Positions 34,531-44,927 of a stretch of DNA of 64,000 nucleotides are shown here, one piece after another (position 1 is the stretch's first letter; every line of letters begins with the position of its first letter). The stretch is taken from contig JXTC01000234.1 of NCBI GenBank assembly GCA_002914845.1, positions 72,002 through 136,001 on the forward strand. Reading direction: 5' to 3'. The notes below the pieces were generated by a model, which saw only the letters and a program-made list of their open reading frames with translations, did not search any database and was not told the DNA's origin. A program made the translations under genes and the position numbers. This DNA comes from Trema orientale. Lineage: Eukaryota > Streptophyta > Magnoliopsida > Rosales > Cannabaceae.

Positions 34531-34755
34531 TGTCGAAATCAGCCAAGCTGTGAGATTGTATGTGCTGGCTATAATTAGATTAGACAAATTCTGTAAATAT
34601 CTTAGTGTATATTTTTGGATAGTCAAATATTTGTGATTTATAGGTATTGTATCTTAGGTATTTATATTTTTTGATTTTTAGGAATTAGTCAGGTTTATCT
34701 ATATGTTTCCATGTATTTTTCATTATTCAATAAGAAATATTATTCTCATCTCTCA
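34531..34755 (+). repeat. Copia-3 3' LTR (225 bp)
   Basis: It starts TGTCGAAATCAGCCAAGC and ends CATCTCTCA. The opposite copy at 40,015-40,233 shares both ends and most of the interior. Confidence 0.88.
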
Positions 34756-36110
34756 TACTAAGGGCTTGGCCATGATTAATTAGGGCTAATCTGAGAAAGT
34801 CTAGAATTGAAACCTAATTAGTTAAGTTTAGATAATTAACATGTTGGTCCTGTACTATGAATACAGTGTGACCGTGTGTGCAATATATTGTCGTTTAACA
34901 CTCAGGAAAGACTATTGAGCTCGTGAAAGTTGTAAGTGCAGTTGTTTAACTACAATAATAAGTACTGTGTGTGCTATATCTGTGGTTGTGCTAATGTGGT
35001 ACTATGAGATTATTTATAATGTCGAATGTACTCAAGGTTATGACTATTGTTGAACAATGGCACAATTATATGCATATTGCCCGTAGAAAGCCTGGTGGAA
35101 TATAGTGACGCATGTGATAAGTCACTAGATTGTGAATTAACATATTTCAATGATGCTTGTGATGAGTTGCTAGATTATGAATTAACATGTTTTAGCAGTG
35201 CTTGTGATGAGTTGCTGGATTGTGATTTATCATGTTTCAGCGATGCTTGTGATGAGTCACTGGGGTTGAAATGACCTATTAACTAACGATACTTGTGATG
35301 AGTCGTTTAATTTAAAATATTCAGCGATGCTTGTGATAAGTCACTAAGGTTGGAATTACCTATTAACCTACGAAACTTGTGATGAGTCGTTAAGTTAAAA
35401 TATTCGGTGGTGCTTATTATGAGTCGCTAAGGTTTGAAATTACTCGCGATCCACGGTGCTTGTGATGAGCCGTGATGATTATTGTGTGAATCAAGATGGC
35501 AATCTTTATAAACGACGTATATTGTTATGAAATTTATAATTATTGAAAAATTCCGTCTGTGAATAGTGTGAACTCCATTAAGTGTATTTTACTGGTCCAC
35601 GTGATTTTTGTATAAGCTATATTTATACTTATACACTATTGGTGATCTTTTTGATATTTGTGTGAGTGACTATTACATATATATACTTATAGTTGCCTTG
35701 GTGGAACCTGTGTGAATTGTGGGACTAGTGATGGCTTATGATCAAGGTCTACATTTTTCTGTGACACTTAGTTTAATTCACTGCCTTACTAAGCTTAGTA
35801 GCTTGCTCAGTTTTTTCCTTATTATAGGTAAAGGTAAAGAAAAAGCCAAACCGTGAGCATGGAGCCTATCATAGTGTAAAGTACATATAGACTGGCTATG
35901 GAAAAATATTTAAAGAGTGATGTTTAAGTTAAAAGCTAATAAATGGCTCAAACTCTGGTATATTTTGGATTTCTATATAATTATATGGTACTCTATATAT
36001 TTGTAAATGTAACTGTTTAAATTTGTTTTGAAAATTCGTATTTTTTGGTGTTCTCTAATTAACTTATCTCTCATCGAGTTTTCTATTAAATGTGTTTTAA
36101 ACTTGTACCG
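34756..36110. other. Non-coding stretch with a degenerate tandem repeat, possibly an old gypsy LTR
   Basis: No gene is recognised. The purine-rich segment AGGTAAAGGTAAAGAAAAAG near 35,826 resembles a motif I know from LTRs of plant chromoviruses, and TTGTACCGACA near 36,100 could be an LTR end. No internal domain or partner LTR is seen, so a solo LTR is only a possibility. Confidence 0.35.
35099..35480 (+). repeat. Degenerate tandem repeat, about 9 units of 36-47 bp
   Basis: Units carry the core GATGCTTGTGATGAGTCGCT followed by a variable AT-rich part that ends in TTCAGC or CTAAC. Later units alternate between about 38 and 46 bp. In one frame (35,047-35,274) the first units encode a repeating Cys/Asp/Glu/Leu pattern (SACDELLDCDL). 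It ends after four units, so I treat this as a DNA repeat rather than a gene. Confidence 0.8.
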
Positions 36111-36120
36111 ACAAAAAAAA

Positions 36121-36258
36121 TGTCACAGAATATGCCAAAAGGACTAAAACAAAAACATTAGATACTTGAATATAAAAAAGGAAAACAAATTAGGGACCAA
36201 TATGCTAAAATGGTAAGTATGTTGGGGACAATGGTGCCATTTACTAAATTTATATATA
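36121..36258 (+). repeat. Dispersed repeat, copy 1
   Basis: ATGCCAAAAGGACTAAAAC, ATACTTGAAT, GGGACCAATATGCTAAAATGG and GTTGGGGACAATGGTGCCAT occur in the same order as in 44,115-44,264. No ends or target duplication can be fixed. Confidence 0.65.
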
Positions 36259-37435
36259 CAGAAGTTCATCTAGGACGGGGAAGAGTAAACTATTAGTGAG
36301 TGAGTCAGATTACATAGCTAGTACAAATTAGCCACTAGGTGATCATGAGGTCACATAGTCCCTTGGAAGGTGACTCACTCACCTTGGGGTAACTCAGTCA
36401 CATGATAAGTATGAGTCACCCATAGTCACTGAGAGACTCGGTTCTAATTTGAATTGCAAATAATTTTTCCTTCTTGTTTTTTCTTTTATTTTTTTCACTT
36501 TTTATTTCTCTACATCTCTTTGGTAAAAATAACCTAGTGCCTCATAAATTAACGAGAATTCCTAAATCCCTCATTGGAGCAAAAACACTGTGTCCTCCAA
36601 ATCAACTCAACCACTCTTTTTGCAATTCTAAATATAATGGGCTTTTCTTCAACACATCCCAAAGTCTTAATCTTGATAAGCATATCTTCGATCTCAGTGA
36701 TGGATAACGGCAATTTCTCCGCCTTAAAAGTGTTGGAACACCATAACCTGACTTGGCATCTCCCACAGTCCCACTTCTTCATTATGTTGTTTTCCATTCC
36801 TTGTTGCGGCATGACTCTCACCCAATCCCACTTTACGAGTGAGGTTTCACCATAGGAGCTATTGAGCTAGAGATTTTAAACGTTCTTGATTCCGAACTTC
36901 TCATAAAAGATTAAGAGAGCAATCAAGGCTTGAGCCATTCGAATATGGACTAGGGATTTGCAAAATAGTTCGGGAAAAGTTTATAAATACCCGTTTTTAA
37001 AACTATATTTTTATAAAAACTCATTTTTTATTTTTATTTCATAAATACCTGTTTTTAGATTAATGTAGACCACCACTGTTTTACACATGAAATGTATACC
37101 GTGGTCTACATTTCATGAATAAAAATTAAACTTAAAATTTGCATACATTTTAAAATATATACCGTTCATATTTTACACATAAAATGCGTACCTCATGGAT
37201 GAAATTTACCTTGTAAATGTAGACCACTCATATTTTGCACATGAAATGTGAACTATAAAATAGGTATTTTTGAAAGAAAAATTAAAAAAAGGTATTTATG
37301 AAAATAGGTTTTAAAAATAGGTACTAAACATAAATTTCTCAAAAAGTTCTATTTAATATAAAATACCACAAAAATCCTGATTTTCTTTTTGAAAAAAATA
37401 ATAATTATGTATACCATGTGAGGTGTTATTTCCCC
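36259..37435. other. AT-rich stretch, no gene recognised
   Basis: Overlapping open frames on both strands at 36,474-36,855 have no family features. A patch at 36,295-36,440 is rich in GAGTCACC, GTGACTCACTC and their complements. Repeats of the theme ATATACCG-GG-CATTT and CACATGAAATG occur at 37,080-37,260. Confidence 0.35.
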
Positions 37436-37439
37436 ATAC

Positions 37440-37711
37440 TTTTGACCTTATTTGACTAGCATCACCATAGAATCATCTTCATCCGAGGCTTTAAATTTTG
37501 GATCTCTAGGTTTTTTTCCTGTTCCAAGAAGGTGGCTCAACTTCCCTTTCCCTTTCAAGAAAGTCCGGACAAATTGAGACTACTTGAGGTAATTCTTTGC
37601 ATTTAATCTATAACCTGATTGAATGTTTGGCAATTCTCCCACTGGTGTTGTTGCAATCGTCTCTATTGCTTAGACTCCGATAGGATTAGAACTTTCAATG
37701 ATATTAGACAT
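37440..37711 (-). pseudogene. Copia-3 gag N-terminus
   Basis: The ATG at 37,711 opens MSNIIESSNPIGV and then meets a stop. Further on the frame gives YRLNAKNY, and with shifts GKLSHLLGTG and DPKF, as in Copia gag N-terminal regions. The match ends near 37,440. Confidence 0.7.
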
Positions 37712-37836
37712 GATGAAATGGGTAGGAAAAAGAATAAAGAGAAACTTCTGGTTCAAAGAAAAAACAAACTTTGAAAGATAATATTATGTGACAATATAAG
37801 TCACGAAATTTTTTAATTCCAGAAAGCGTAAGAAGC

Positions 37837-38217
37837 TGATGTAGAATAAGATAAGAATTTGGAAAGAGAATAGATAGAATAGCAAAGGATGATAGAATTT
37901 ATGTAGAAATAGATTAATTGGTAGAAAAGCAATATAACTAGATAAAGAACTCAGAGAGAAACGAAAAAACCATAGGAGGAGAAAACTTAATAATCAATCA
38001 ATATTCATTCATAATCTGAAAAATAATTACATAGTTAAGCCTTTTTATAGATAGGTAATTAGACACAACTAGGAAAGTAGACAAATTCTAGAAACTGATA
38101 AAATAGGAAACATAAAAATACATACTCAAAATTAAAATAAATCTAATAATTAAATAAAACTTATAAATAATAATATCAATTATAATTTCCTAATTTATGT
38201 ATTCTATGTTTGCATCA
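37837..38217 (-). repeat. 3' LTR of the gag-only element
   Basis: This copy aligns with 39,617-39,997. It shares AACTCAGAGAGAAACGAA, CCATAGGAGGAGAAAACT and ATAATTTCCTAATTT in order. Confidence 0.85.
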
Positions 38218-38444
38218 TTCTTCTGGGGTTCGAGAACTCGACTCCGATGAGTTAAAACTCAAGTACATCATAATTAAGTAGTCTAAAGCAGAGGAAAATT
38301 GGCAAGCGCAAGTCTTGATGCATGATGACGATGTAGGATCTAGACTCTTTACACTTGTCCTACTCTCTCTAGATCACAATATGCGTTTGAACACCTTGCT
38401 TCTTAAAAAATTCTCTCACATTGAAAGCTAGTCCAATAGTCATA

Positions 38445-39514
38445 TTATAAAGAAAAATCAAACAAATATGCATTTGATCCAAGTTTTGGAATTTTATATT
38501 GAGGTTGATGTGTAGGTTGACTAGGAACAACAGGTAAAGAAATAGAATCACCAGGTTGAGAGGCTACTTTGGACTTAGCTATAGTTGAATGTCGTTCTAT
38601 AATAAGTTCATCAAGGTTGGGAGGTTGTATGTCACATGTACTTGTTTTCATGCCTTGGTAATATTGGCTTATGCATTCCAATTGCACTCTAATGTCGGCT
38701 AAATTTTCGTCAATCTGGGATTTATAATCTTGAATAAAATGAGGTTGGCCATAATGAGTTGTAGAATATATAATATGGCGAACACTAAGTTAGATGACAG
38801 AGTGAATATGGAATTGACTAACGTGAAATGTTACCTGTCCTACGAGAACAGAATCAACTAAGATAGGGAACCTTTGTCTTCGATAATAGGGTGCGAGGAA
38901 TTTTTCTTCAAATTTTTCTTTAATTTCAATCCACAAAGGCTTATGATTTAAGCAGTTAAAGGCCTGTAACATTTTAAACCAATAATAGTTAGCAACACCA
39001 ACCAATATCCAATCAGCAAAATGAATACATCTTTCATTTTCAAAATCATGCCATTCAAATTTTTTTTCCAAAAACTCATCCATTCTAAAAGATTATGTGG
39101 ATATGGGTAACCATTATATTAAGAAAATCCTTTAGGTTGTTGACGGTATTGGTGAGGAGAATATGGCTCATAGGTATATTGAGTAGCAACATAAGGATCA
39201 GGGTAATATTGTTGGTAATAATTAGAGTTTTGAAAATTCATCATTAATAAATTAGCATAGATCAAAACACAATCAATCAATTTTACAACTAATAAAACTA
39301 TAAGATAAAGTACCAATGTGGAAAAATATTACCCGAAATGTTCTTGGGGAGTTGATGTAAAGATATTCAATTCTGGGTAAAACAGCAAAATTTCACCAAA
39401 ACAAGGATTTTTTGGAAAACTCTCAATTCTGGACTCACAGAGCAATCTTGTGAAAGTTGAATAATTGGCAGCAGTGGGTGGCGCAAGGTGGTGGTAAGGA
39501 CTGAAGTTGATCAT
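38445..39514 (-). pseudogene. Gag protein of the gag-only element, interrupted by stops
   Basis: Minus-strand blocks read in order: a Tyr/Gln/Pro-rich N-terminal part (YQQYYPDPYV, QYRQQPKGFS) at 39,316-39,119, one stop, then the capsid core at 39,083-38,790. The core has FADWILVGVANYYWF, LWIEIKEKFEEKFLAPYY and RRQRF, which is the pattern of the retrotransposon gag family. Another stop precedes a tail at 38,687-38,445. A similar frame at 39,514-39,329 may be its 5' leader. I see no zinc knuckle. Few stops for this length suggest moderate age. Confidence 0.7.
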
Positions 39515-39616
39515 AGATTGTGGTTATTTTCACTATTTTTTATTTTTTTAGAGTGCGGAAGGAAAAAAAGATTAAGGATGTACAAGAGGAAATCCAACTA
39601 GGCTTAGATACCAAAT

Positions 39617-39997
39617 TAATGTAGGATAAGATGAGAATTTGTAAAGAGAATAGGTAGAAGAACAAGAGGTGATAGAACTTAGGCAGAAATCGATGAAATG
39701 GCTGAAAAGTAATGCAACTAGATCAAGAACTCAGAGAGAAACGAAGAACCATAGGAGGAGAAAACTCAATAATCATTCAATATTCATTAATAATCTGAAA
39801 AATAATTATATAGTTAAGCCTAATTATAGATAGACAATTGGACACAATTAAGAAAGTAGATAGATTCTAGAAACTGATAAAAAAGGGAAATATATAATTA
39901 TCTACTCAAAATTAAAATAAACCTAATAATTAAATAAAATCGATAAATAATAATATTAATTATAATTTCCTAATTTTTTTACTCTATGTGTACCTCA
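39617..39997 (-). repeat. 5' LTR of the gag-only element
   Basis: This is the partner of 37,837-38,217. Its outer edge is TGTACCTCA on the plus strand, next to the Copia-3 primer site. Confidence 0.85.
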
Positions 39998-40014
39998 AAA
40001 GCTTTGATACCATA

Positions 40015-40233
40015 TGAGAGATGGATATTTCTTATTGAATAATGAAAAAATACATGGAGATCTAGACTAACAAATCTGACTAATTCCTAAAAATCAGAAA
40101 ATGTAAATACCTAGGATACAATTCCTATAAATCAGGAATATTTGACTATCTAAAAATATACTATAAGATATTTACAGTTGTCTAATCCAATTACAACCAG
40201 CTCACACAATCTCATAGCTGGATGATTTCGACA
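40015..40233 (-). repeat. Copia-3 5' LTR, second copy (219 bp)
   Basis: The sense strand starts TGTCGAAATCATCCAGC and ends CCATCTCTCA. It matches 34,531-34,755 in the opposite orientation. Confidence 0.88.
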
Positions 40234-40558
40234 CTTATTTTTATTAACTCATTTTGCAAAACTTTTTATTTGGTGTGTTATCGAAACTCCACTTAAAACC
40301 ATTCAATCTATAATTTTATGCTATTTTCTCGAAAAATGTGTACATACTCTAAAGTTTTTTTGGAAATAAAATGAGATTCTAATATTCTTTTAAATCATTA
40401 TGAATCCATTCCTTAGTTTTAAAAATTCAATTCAAGTCAAAATTGCCTTTTTACTCGTTACTGAGTACCGAAATATACTTTATGGTCGATTTTGTCAGAA
40501 ATTTAAAGCATTAACCGGAATTCAATTTTAGAAATTTCTTGAACCCTTGGTTCGCCTT

Positions 40559-41095
40559 TAGGGATGTAAACGGGGTGGGGCGGGGCCGAGGAATGGCCCC
40601 CCCGCCCCCGTACCTGTCTCTATATTTCATCCCCGCCCCCGTCCCCGGCCCCGGAGAATCCTCGGCGGGGGCGAGGCGGGGAATCCCTAGCGGGGTCAGT
40701 GCGGGGCGGAGAATCCCCGCTAGATTTATAGAAAAAAAAAACTTAGTCATATATATAAATACTACTCTAATCTTGTTAGAATCAAAAATATACAAAACAC
40801 TAAAAACAAAAAAAGCACAAGTCCAAAAACTAGAAAAATATTATTAAGGTTCAAAATGTGAGCATCTATTTTTCTTTTTATGTTTGTATTTATATATAAT
40901 TTTTTTTAAAATAATGTAAAAAGTATATCGGGGCGGGGTTCGGGATGGAGAATACCTCCCCAGGCCCCGCCCAGACTCTGACTCGGGTATGTATTTACAT
41001 ACTCGACCCCGTCCCCGAATAGTCCCCCCGAACCCGTCCCATTAGGGGCGGGGTCCCGCGGGGACCCGAATCCGCGGGGCAAATTGACATCCCTA
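40559..41095. mobile_element. GC-rich MITE, hAT-like by its 8-bp target duplication
   Basis: The element starts TAGGGATGTAAACGGGG and ends with the reverse complement of TAGGGATGTCAATTTG, giving terminal inverted repeats of about 13 bp with changes. TTCGCCTT flanks it on both sides (40,551-40,558 and 41,096-41,103), the 8-bp duplication typical of hAT transposons. The outer parts are G/C-runs (GGGGCGGGG and complements) that can pair. The middle (40,720-40,920) is AT-rich. It encodes no transposase. Open frames at 40,511-40,847 are by-products of the G/C runs. Confidence 0.85.
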
Positions 41096-41103
41096 TTCGC
41101 CTT

Positions 41104-44100
41104 TGAAATATACTTTTATAGAGAAATAATTGAAGTTTTCTAGAATTCCATTATCGTTTCTAAATTTGCCCACTTTGCAAGACTTTGTTCACTTGGTTTG
41201 AAAACTCCAAAAGTTGATTTTTAGTATTTTGCCTCAAATGTTAAAAATCACTATGTCTTAACTACATAAGCTATGGGAATTTTTCTTGAGGCATTGGAAC
41301 CCATTTGCAATCTCGTGTTTAGGAAAACTACACAAGAAAATAGCAAAAATTACTTTTCTTGGTTAAAATGTGTAAAACTTATAAATAAGTTAAATTACAA
41401 AAACAATTTAGTGATCTAATTTCTAGAGCTCACCCTAGGTCCATTTTAAATTTGTTTTCCACGACTTACACCATTCTAGAAACCTCTATGTGTCTACTTT
41501 ATAACATAAAAAGCTCAGATCAAACTAAGATTGTTAATGCAGTTTTCGAAGTTTGAACATTTTATTATTTTTCTGGAAACTCAAAACGACAGTTTCAACC
41601 TCTTGGCATTCTTTTGGACGTAACTCACTCATTACAAATCCGAATGACCTAATTTTTTACTCTAAACACATTTACACAAAATCCCCTGAAATCTAGTCTC
41701 AGAGATCACTTGAAAATTCATCACAACTGTCTTGAAAATCTATTTTAGAATTTGGGTAGATTGTGTTCAAGGAATTTTCTAGTTATAACCATTGCCAACT
41801 TTGATCACTTGACCATTTTAACACTCAAAATCAACATGCACGGCTTCTATTAAATACTAGACATCATCAAACATCAAAGAATAATTACCAAAACTATAAC
41901 TCACACACACTTATTACATGCCATGGCCTTTGGCCTCAAATGACTGCTAAACTTATGAAAATCACCATAAAAATTAAGAATTTATCTTTGAGCTTTCTCT
42001 TCTAAGCTACTTGTCTTTGATCTCACAAAGCCACAAGCTCTAACACTTATCCAAAATCATACTCTCTTTCAAAATACCATATTACTTAACTTAGAACCCA
42101 CATAATCATCTTTTTTAAAGTAAAAGATCAAAGTCAATAACTTACCTCTTAAAACTTCAAATTTCCACCCTTTGCATGTATGGTCTAACCTTCTTGGATG
42201 GCTCTAATTCTCATATATGTTGAACTACTAGCTCTTAGGATTATTTTTGTATAAAAATTTTAGAAATGAGAAGAAGTCAAGGTTTAGGGGCTGATTGTTT
42301 GTTTAATTTGAGAGAAAATGAAGAGAAAGTTGAGAGAAAAATTTTAGAACTTGAAAAGACTAAGTTTGCTTGGAAATGGAAAAAAATGAAGCAAATGGTT
42401 TTCTTCTCCCTTTAATATGCACGAAATTTCTGAATATTTTGGCTGCCAAATTGTGGTCGAAAGTCCTCCATTCACATACTTTCTCATTTGTTCAAAATGA
42501 TGGCAATTGCCACTTGTCCAATTTCACTAAAACTTATCCACATTTGTTTAATATAAATTCTTCCACTAAGCTTTCTTTTTATTGGCTCAATCTTAAATAT
42601 ATATATAATACTATTTCTCAAATAAAATAATGCTAATGTTCAGCTCTTAAGTAAAAATAAAACCTCAGTTTAAATTTTTTCGAAAATTACGCCCTTATGC
42701 CCTTTACAATCTTACCGTTTATCCATTTTAACTCTTAATTTCACCAAAAGGTTTGAAACACATAACCTAAGTACTATTCTAAACACTTTGACCATCTTAA
42801 TTTAATAGATTTCCATACTATGAGTCAAAGGACAAAAATATCCTTAGGTTATAACTAAATCCGTTCAAAACACCCGTTAAGTCCAATGGCCATTTTTCTG
42901 CAAAAATTGACTTTCAAAAACGTAAATATTCATTTTAAGAATGAAACAAGAGCCACGTTAAATCTTAACTCAATTCTAGGGCTTGTCAGCTACAATTAAG
43001 ATAGAAATTTAGCTCTCCAAGCTATTTCTAAGTTTCGATTTCACCAAAAGTTCATAGAATTAACCCTCATAAATTTAAGTGCGCCATAACATTCATAAGA
43101 AATTACTCTCTTTATATTATCAATAAATCAAAGTGAGTACAAATTTTATGTTTCTTAACAAGTACAGAATTTCGAGGGTGTTACATATTCCATCCAAAAT
43201 TCTGTTACGATCTATTTAAATGAGAGAAATATTGTGTCATTGATCCTATTGTTTCAATTGTTTTGTAATTTAGTCCCTAGTGCTTTTTTGGGGGGATAGG
43301 GGAGAGAGATATTCATATCTCTGATTAACAATATTGCATCCACCAATTTTCTGAAAAATTAAAATCAAAGGCAAATTATTAAAAAAAGAAAGAGAAAACA
43401 ATTCATTTAAGAATCAAATTCAAATTCTCAAAAAAAAAAAAAAACACAAACACACCCTAATTTATGTCAATTTATAGTAACTCTTACGGACCAAAAGTAA
43501 TTAGTTTACAACTTTTAAAACTAAAAATTTCACATATATCCTTTTCTACTAGTCAAATTTGTCTAAAATTAACTATCTCCATTAAATTTCATTTTATTAT
43601 GAATTGGTTATTCTTTTAAAAAAAACAAATTAACTAATTATTTACCAAAGCAATATAGCTAATAAGCCTAGAAATTTTCGTAGATTTTTTTTTCTAATTT
43701 TTTATTTTATTCTAAAACCACTAACTAATAGTTTACATGTAAAAAGTAATATAGTTAATTATTCAAAAAAAAGTAATATAGTTAATTATTCAAAAAAAAG
43801 TAATATAGTTAAGCTTTGAGATTTTGTAAAATTTTTCGCTTTCTTTTTTTTTTCATCGAGTGGTTTTACTATAATTATACTTTATTTTAGTATATATTAT
43901 TGTAATTTTGATAAGAATTTGAGAATATTTGTATGTGCATGTTTTTATTGTTTTTAACCCAAATGATTGGTAGATGTAATATATTGTTAATTAGAGGTAT
44001 GAATGCCAAAAAAAAAACAAAAATATAGGGTCTAAATTGCTAAACAATTTAAACAATAGGGATCAATAGCATAACATTTCTCCTGTTTCAAATGAATTTT

Positions 44101-44114
44101 AACAGTATTTCGGA
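41104..44114. other. 3-kb AT-rich stretch, no gene recognised
   Basis: I see no coding motif. TGTTACA at about 43,179-43,185 resembles an LTR edge of the kind seen at 13,090, so a diverged solo LTR may lie between about 40,240 and 43,185, but no partner or target duplication was found. Confidence 0.35.
43741..43812. repeat. Three tandem copies of a unit of about 29 bp
   Basis: AAGTAATATAGTTAATTATTC preceded by an A-run occurs twice in full. A third, partial copy ends in AGTTAAGC. Confidence 0.85.
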
Positions 44115-44249
44115 TGGATTATACTAAAAGGACTAACGATGCCAAAAGAATGACACATTAGGTACTTGAATGCCCAAAAAGGAAAAAACAAGAAAAAAGT
44201 TGGGGACTAATATACCAAAATGATAATACGTTGGGATCCAATGGTATCG
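44115..44249 (+). repeat. Dispersed repeat, copy 2, with a LINE inserted at its edge
   Basis: It shares ordered blocks with 36,121-36,258: ACTAAAAGGACTAACGATG, GGTACTTGAATG, GGGACTAATATACCAAAATG and TTGGGATCCAATGGTATCG. The LINE target duplication follows directly. Confidence 0.65.
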
Positions 44250-44267
44250 TTTACCCGTATAAATTTT
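44250..44267. repeat. LINE target-site duplication, left copy
   Basis: TTTACCCGTATAAATTTT at this site matches TTTACCCCTATGAATTTT at 59,430-59,447 with two mismatches, 15 kb apart. The length and position fit a LINE insertion. Confidence 0.8.
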
Positions 44268-44281
44268 TTTCTTTTTTTTTT
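44266..44281 (-). other. LINE poly(A) tail (T-run on the plus strand)
   Basis: TTTTTTTCTTTTTTTTTT directly follows the left target duplication and marks the 3' end of the LINE. Confidence 0.75.
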
Positions 44282-44450
44282 GACGAAAAGATTGGAAAAT
44301 TTAATTAATAGAGGCAATATTTGCCAAAAGTACATCCGAAATATAAGCCGAACGGTCATTCAACCAAATCTGATCCTCCAAGGATCTAAAAGAATACTTA
44401 GCTAGGGAATGGGCAACTAAGTTCCCACTCCTAGAATAATAACAACACTT

Positions 44451-44927
44451 TCAACTTCCAAAAAATTTAAGAAGCTTCTTGATATCGGAAACAATAGGCT
44501 CTTCAATGCCAGCAATAGAGTTGGAAAGGATTGCTTTAATGACATTGGAAGCATCAAATTCAGCTATTCCAATTTGGAACCCATTATTAATGGCAAACCT
44601 TTGGCCCTCTTTAAATGCTAGTAATTCAGCAACAAAAGGAGATGAGGCTTTAGCTAGACTGATGGAGGCACAACCAAGGACCTGCCCCCTAAAGTCACGA
44701 ACCACAATCCCAATGCCTATTGTATTCAGCTCCAATGAGAAGGCAGCATCTGTATTCAATTTTAAGAGGCCTGCATCAGGAGGCTTCCATCTTGGATCAA
44801 CAGCAAGTCGACAAGAAGGGGGGAGGGTCTCGATTTTAAAGCACTCTTGAAACTCAGACAAATAACTCCCAGCTTCTTCCATAATAATTAATAAAAGAGT
44901 CAGACCTGGAACAATTTTCGAAGACAA
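44451..44927 (-). pseudogene. LINE ORF2 C-terminal RNase H domain
   Basis: The frame reads LLKLNTDAAFSLELNTIG, GIVVRDFRGQVLGCASI, FVAELLAFKEGQRFAI and GIAEFDASNVIKAIL. The Asp, Glu and Asp of the plant RVT_3-type RNase H site are all in place. The frame is open for 158 residues and overlaps the end of the preceding block by a frameshift. Confidence 0.85.

Larger units (their letters stand above)
33811..34755 (+). mobile_element. Copia-3 fragment: RT/RNase H end plus 3' LTR
   Basis: The 3' end of a Copia pol gene is followed by a purine-rich tract (AGAAGAGAA at about 34,522-34,530) and a short LTR. The 5' part is missing or displaced by the gypsy LTR on the left. A second, opposite copy of the same LTR family is at 40,015-40,233. 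Confidence 0.85.
37837..39997 (-). mobile_element. Short gag-only LTR retrotransposon (TR-GAG-like)
   Basis: Two LTRs of about 380 bp (37,837-38,217 and 39,617-39,997) flank only 1.4 kb. Just inside the 5' LTR the minus strand reads TTTGGTATCTAAGCC, a Met-tRNA-like primer site. The interior encodes a gag-like protein and has no room for protease, RT or integrase. In the sense orientation the LTR starts TGAGG/TGATG and ends CTACATCA. It sits a few bases after the Copia-3 primer site, with flanks GCTTT and GCTTC that look like a 5-bp duplication with one change. Such elements would rely on enzymes from other elements. Confidence 0.78.
37440..40233 (-). mobile_element. Copia-3 second copy: 5' LTR, primer site and gag start, split by a gag-only element
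   Basis: On the minus strand a 219-bp LTR (40,233-40,015) is followed at once by TATGGTATCAAAGC, a Met-tRNA-type primer site. A 2.2-kb LTR element then intervenes (39,997-37,837), after which the Copia leader and gag start resume. Everything beyond the gag N-terminus is lost at about 37,440. Confidence 0.8.

Noticed and set aside
36295-36440. GAGTCACC/GTGACTC-rich patch as a transposon end or regulatory palindrome, with a looser match near 59,890-60,060
   Set aside because: The short words do not form a consistent inverted or direct repeat with fixed ends.
36474-36855. Three overlapping frames of 77-93 codons
   Set aside because: They overlap on both strands without recognisable motifs and are likely chance.
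40234-43185. Large solo LTR
   Set aside because: A TGTTACA edge and AT-rich content are suggestive, but no opposite edge, partner or target duplication could be found.
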